This document shows, piece by piece, positions 61,525 through 64,000 of a stretch of 64,000 bases of DNA. This DNA is from Kitasatospora viridis (lineage in GTDB: Bacteria > Actinomycetota > Actinomycetes > Streptomycetales > Streptomycetaceae). The position numbers and the translations under genes were made by a program. Under the pieces are notes generated by a model. It had not been told where the DNA came from and did no database searches. It saw only the letters and a program-made list of their open reading frames with translations. Every line of letters begins with the position of its first letter. Position 1 is the stretch's first letter. The stretch spans positions 3,371,501 through 3,435,500 of the forward strand of contig NZ_VIWT01000001.1 in the NCBI RefSeq assembly GCF_007829815.1, read 5' to 3'.

Positions 61525-63267
61525 GTGGACACCAGAACACGTCGACGCTCCAGGCTGGGCCAAACGGCGGGGGCAGGGATAGCGGCCGAACCCGGCCTCA
61601 GCACGGTCCGGGTGCCGAGCGACCCGGGACGGCTCAGCAGCACCCAGGTGAGTTTCCGGGTCCGGCTGGCCGCACCGGTCGCGTCACTGATCGACCCGCC
61701 GCCGCCGGCCGCCGGGCCGTACGCCGACGCGTTCGGGCGCGCCTACGCCTCGCTCAGCTACGGCGGGCGGCCCGGGCTGGTCCGGGCCGGGGCGGCCGAC
61801 GCCGCCCCGGCGCGCGGCGGCGTCGGCGCCGGCCGGCGCAAGGGCCGGGTCACCGCCGTCACCTGGAGCGGCCAGGCGGCCCCCGGCGACCTGGCGGCCA
61901 CTCAGCTGCTGGACGCGGTGCGGCTGAACACCGTGTCCGGGGCCACCGTCGGGGGCGGCTCCTCCGGCGCCCGGGCGCTCGGCTCGGTCGGACTGGCCGA
62001 CCCGGAGACCGAGACCACCCAGCCGCTGGAGACCGTGCCCGGCTGGGACAGCGACCCGGTCGGCGGCGGCCGCACCCGCTACGGCGGCCGGGGCGGCGTG
62101 CCGCGCCAGCCCGCCGGTGCCGACCGGCGCGCGGTGCCCACCCGGATCAACCGGCCCGGCTGGCGACCGGACGGCGAACTGCCGCAGCACTCGGCGAGCA
62201 GCGGCGAACCCAGCCGGCACGCCTGGTACCCGGGGCGCCGGGTGGACCTCGGGCTGGTGCTGCTGCCGCTGCGGATGCTGCTCGGCTCGCTCTCGGTCTA
62301 CGCCGGCTTCAGCAAGCTCTGCGACCCGGTGTACTTCGACGGCGGCGACCGCGGCTCGATGATGCGCTGGCTCTCCTCGCTGCACCCGTGGCGCAGCGCC
62401 CAGCCGCTGCTGGACTTCGCCATGGCGCACCCGGTGGGCGCGGGCCTCGGGGTCTCCTTCACCGAGGTCGTGGTCGGCGTGCTGACCCTGCTCGGCCTGT
62501 GGCAGCGGCTGGCGGCCGGCGCGGCGATGCTGCTCTCGGCGGCGCTGCTGTTCACCGTCAGCTGGCGGGCCGTGCCGGTCTACGACACCCCCGACCTGAT
62601 CTTCCTGGCGGCCTGGAGCCCGCTCCTGATGGCCGGCGCGCCGTACGCCTCGCTGGACGGGCGGCTCGCGCTGGAGGCCTGGCGGCGGTACGGGCCGCAG
62701 GCGCCGGGCGCGGTGCGGCGGCGGGTGCTGCGTCGCGGCACCGTGGTGGCCACCGTGGTGATCGGCCTGACCATGCTGCTCGGTTCGCTGCTCGGCGCCG
62801 CGGTGCGCACCAGCGGGCGGACCGCGCCGGTGCCGGCCCCGCCGACCGACTACGGCACGCCGGTCTGGCCCGCCGTCACGGGCGCGCCGGGCTCGGCCCG
62901 TCCGGCGGCCCCGGCCGGGCACAGCGGGGCGCCGTCGCCGAGCGCCTCGACCGGCTCGCCCACCCCGTCGCCCGCCGCCCAGCCCTCGCACAGCCCCAAG
63001 CCGCACGCCTCCGGCGCCGCGCACGGGGAGAGCGGGGCGGGCAGCAGCAGCGCTCCGGCCGCCGCGCCGGGCGGTGCGCCGGCCGGCAGTGCCGCGCCGG
63101 CGCCCACCAGCGGTGGGGCGGGCGGGAACCGGGCGCCCAAGCCGAGCCCGACCGGCGGCGGACTGCTCGGCGGGGTGCTGGGCAGCGGGCCGCCGGCCGG
63201 CGGGCTGCTGCCGTCGACGCTGGGCATGCCGGCGGGCGGCCGGTCGACGGGCGGGCCGGTGGTCTGA
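61525..63267 (+). CDS. DoxX-family membrane protein with long disordered ends
   Basis: 580 residues. The N-terminal 235 residues are polar and low-complexity with no recognised domain. The membrane part (about 238-420) is DoxX: LGLVLLPLRMLLGSLSVYAGFSKLCDP, FTEVVVGVLTLLGLWQRLAAGAAMLLSAALLFTVSW, TPDLIFLAAWSPLLMAGAPYASLDG and a last helix RRGTVVATVVIGLTMLLGSLLGAAV; four helices, as in the family, which helps protect against oxidative or thiol stress in mycobacteria. The last 150 residues are Ala/Pro/Ser/Gly-rich. The start is GTG at 61525, behind a hairpin. It ends the carD-to-doxX run. Confidence 0.8.
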   Translation: MDTRTRRRSRLGQTAGAGIAAEPGLSTVRVPSDPGRLSSTQVSFRVRLAAPVASLIDPPPPAAGPYADAFGRAYASLSYGGRPGLVRAGAADAAPARGGVGAGRRKGRVTAVTWSGQAAPGDLAATQLLDAVRLNTVSGATVGGGSSGARALGSVGLADPETETTQPLETVPGWDSDPVGGGRTRYGGRGGVPRQPAGADRRAVPTRINRPGWRPDGELPQHSASSGEPSRHAWYPGRRVDLGLVLLPLRMLLGSLSVYAGFSKLCDPVYFDGGDRGSMMRWLSSLHPWRSAQPLLDFAMAHPVGAGLGVSFTEVVVGVLTLLGLWQRLAAGAAMLLSAALLFTVSWRAVPVYDTPDLIFLAAWSPLLMAGAPYASLDGRLALEAWRRYGPQAPGAVRRRVLRRGTVVATVVIGLTMLLGSLLGAAVRTSGRTAPVPAPPTDYGTPVWPAVTGAPGSARPAAPAGHSGAPSPSASTGSPTPSPAAQPSHSPKPHASGAAHGESGAGSSSAPAAAPGGAPAGSAAPAPTSGGAGGNRAPKPSPTGGGLLGGVLGSGPPAGGLLPSTLGMPAGGRSTGGPVV

Positions 63268-63288
63268 CCGGTCCGAGGCACCGGCGCA

Positions 63289-63330
63289 GGTGCCGACGGA
63301 GGTACTGACGGAGGTGCTGACGGAGGTGCC
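63289..63330 (+). repeat. 12-bp repeat x3.5 after the DoxX stop
   Basis: GGTGCCGACGGA, GGTACTGACGGA, GGTGCTGACGGA, GGTGCC: units of 12 bp start 21 nt after the stop codon and run directly into a terminator. Confidence 0.85.
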
Positions 63331-63362
63331 CCTCCCGCTCTCGTGGCGGGTGGGGCACCTCC
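63322..63362. terminator. Bidirectional terminator between the DoxX and nucleotidyltransferase genes
   Basis: A 17-bp stem (63322-63338 with 63346-63362, one mismatch) with a 7-nt loop, followed by GTTTTCG. Confidence 0.88.
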
Positions 63363-63390
63363 GTTTTCGACGTGGCGGCCTGACGTGCCG

Positions 63391-64000
63391 TCAGCCGGTC
63401 GTCGCGGCGAGCTCCTTGGCGGCCTCGGTGAGGTCCTTGGCGGTGTCGATGGCCCGCCAGTAGACGCCCTGCGGCAGCTGGTAGCCGGCCAGCCGGCGGG
63501 CCCGGGCCAGCTGCGGGAAGGTGGTCCGCTCGTGGTCGCCGACCTCGGGCAGCAGCTCGGCGAAGCCGGCCGCGAAGACGTAGAGCCCCGCGTTGATCAG
63601 GAACGGCGAGGGCGGGGCCTCGATGAAGTCCAGCACGTTGCCGAACTGGTCGGTCTCCACGGCGCCCCAGGGGATCCGCGGCCGGGCCAGGGCGAGGGTG
63701 GCCAGGGCGTCCCGCTCGTGGTGGAAGGCGGCCATCTCGCGCAGGCTGAACCGGGTCCAGATGTCGCCGTTGGTGGCGTACCAGGGCTCCTGCGGGCGCG
63801 GCAGCGCGGCGGCGGCGAACTTCAGCCCGCCGCCCCGGCCGAGCGGCTCGGTCTCCACCACGGTCTCGACCCGCAGCGGCAGTTCGGCCTCGGCCAGCCA
63901 CTTCTGCAGCACCTCGGCCAGATGGCCGCAGGAGATCACCACGTCGGTCACGCCTTCGGCTGCCAGCCAGGCGAGTTGGTGTCCCACGATCGGCATGCCG
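63391..64000 (-). CDS. Sugar-nucleotidyltransferase family protein, N-terminus cut by window edge
   Basis: 201+ residues on the minus strand; the gene continues past base 64000, so the first residues (with the G-G-x-G-T-R nucleotide loop) are not visible. What is present fits the NTP_transferase fold of mannose-1-phosphate or glucose-1-phosphate guanylyl/thymidylyltransferases: HQLAWLAAEGVTDVVISCGHLAEVLQKWLAEAELPLRVETVVETEPLGRGGGLKFAAAAL, ATNGDIWTRFSLREMAAFH, GNVLDFIEAPPSPFLINAGLYVF. Which nucleotide and sugar it uses cannot be read without the missing motif. Confidence 0.82.
   Translation of the reverse strand, partial: GMPIVGHQLAWLAAEGVTDVVISCGHLAEVLQKWLAEAELPLRVETVVETEPLGRGGGLKFAAAALPRPQEPWYATNGDIWTRFSLREMAAFHHERDALATLALARPRIPWGAVETDQFGNVLDFIEAPPSPFLINAGLYVFAAGFAELLPEVGDHERTTFPQLARARRLAGYQLPQGVYWRAIDTAKDLTEAAKELAATTG

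Overview
The window is very GC-rich (third codon positions almost all G or C) and reads as a chromosomal core segment of a Streptomycetaceae actinomycete (Streptomyces, Kitasatospora or a close relative). The evidence is the gene set: mycothiol mshA, the phoU/phoR-phoP block, CarD, the order ispD-ispF-cysS-rlmB, a secreted Rpf, TatA, DUF2516 and HbhA-like genes, CGNR, Eis-like and SenX3/RegX3-type genes, frequent GTG starts and many apparent leaderless genes. I see no rRNA, tRNA, CRISPR, integrase or phage module. Both edges cut a gene (an NRAMP transporter at the left, a sugar-nucleotidyltransferase at the right).

Layout. 1-5.2 kb: NRAMP transporter end, EPSP synthase, then a DUF4097/DrrA/DrrB-type export operon. 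5.3-8.1 kb: small membrane, PPOX-fold and DUF3224 genes, then rpfA behind a long leader that looks like a cyclic-di-AMP (ydaO) riboswitch. 8.2-14.2 kb: orphan ABC ATPase, PASTA-less Ser/Thr kinase, a YjbR fusion protein, a large membrane protein, TatA and a small membrane protein with a DasR-like site upstream. 14.2-18.6 kb: fatty-acid catabolism (acyl-CoA ligase, acyl-CoA dehydrogenase) divergent from a protein made of two TetR units. 18.6-23.5 kb: small secreted Asn/Gly/Ser-rich protein divergent from a translationally coupled HSP90-like ATPase/TPR-like operon. 23.5-28.6 kb: a 165-bp palindromic MITE-like element, a ThrE-type exporter, a His-rich membrane protein and a NlpC/P60 hydrolase. 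28.7-35.6 kb: accessory regulators, GNAT enzymes, MFS, tautomerase, YceI. 35.8-46.7 kb: SNF2 helicase with a stub partner, a MerR-beta-clamp fusion, LysE, phosphoesterase, CGNR, XRE/HbhA/DUF2516, RR-PP2C phosphatase, macro domain. 46.9-63.3 kb: conserved core (methyltransferase, mshA with a sigma-R promoter, YbjN, MFS, gpmA, Cys-rich miniprotein, phoU/phoR/phoP, lipoprotein, carD, ispD/ispF, cysS, rlmB, DoxX).

The most unusual points are: (i) short tandem repeats starting in the last codons of a gene and running past its stop codon at about nine places; (ii) the HSP90-like/TPR-like gene pair with its own palindromic control region; (iii) a MerR regulator fused to a DNA-polymerase sliding-clamp module, with a textbook MerR promoter; (iv) the palindromic MITE-like element; (v) a shared GTGAC-N6-GTCAC palindrome in front of two different cell-wall hydrolase genes. 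All functions are inferred from sequence motifs recognised by eye; nothing was run against a database.
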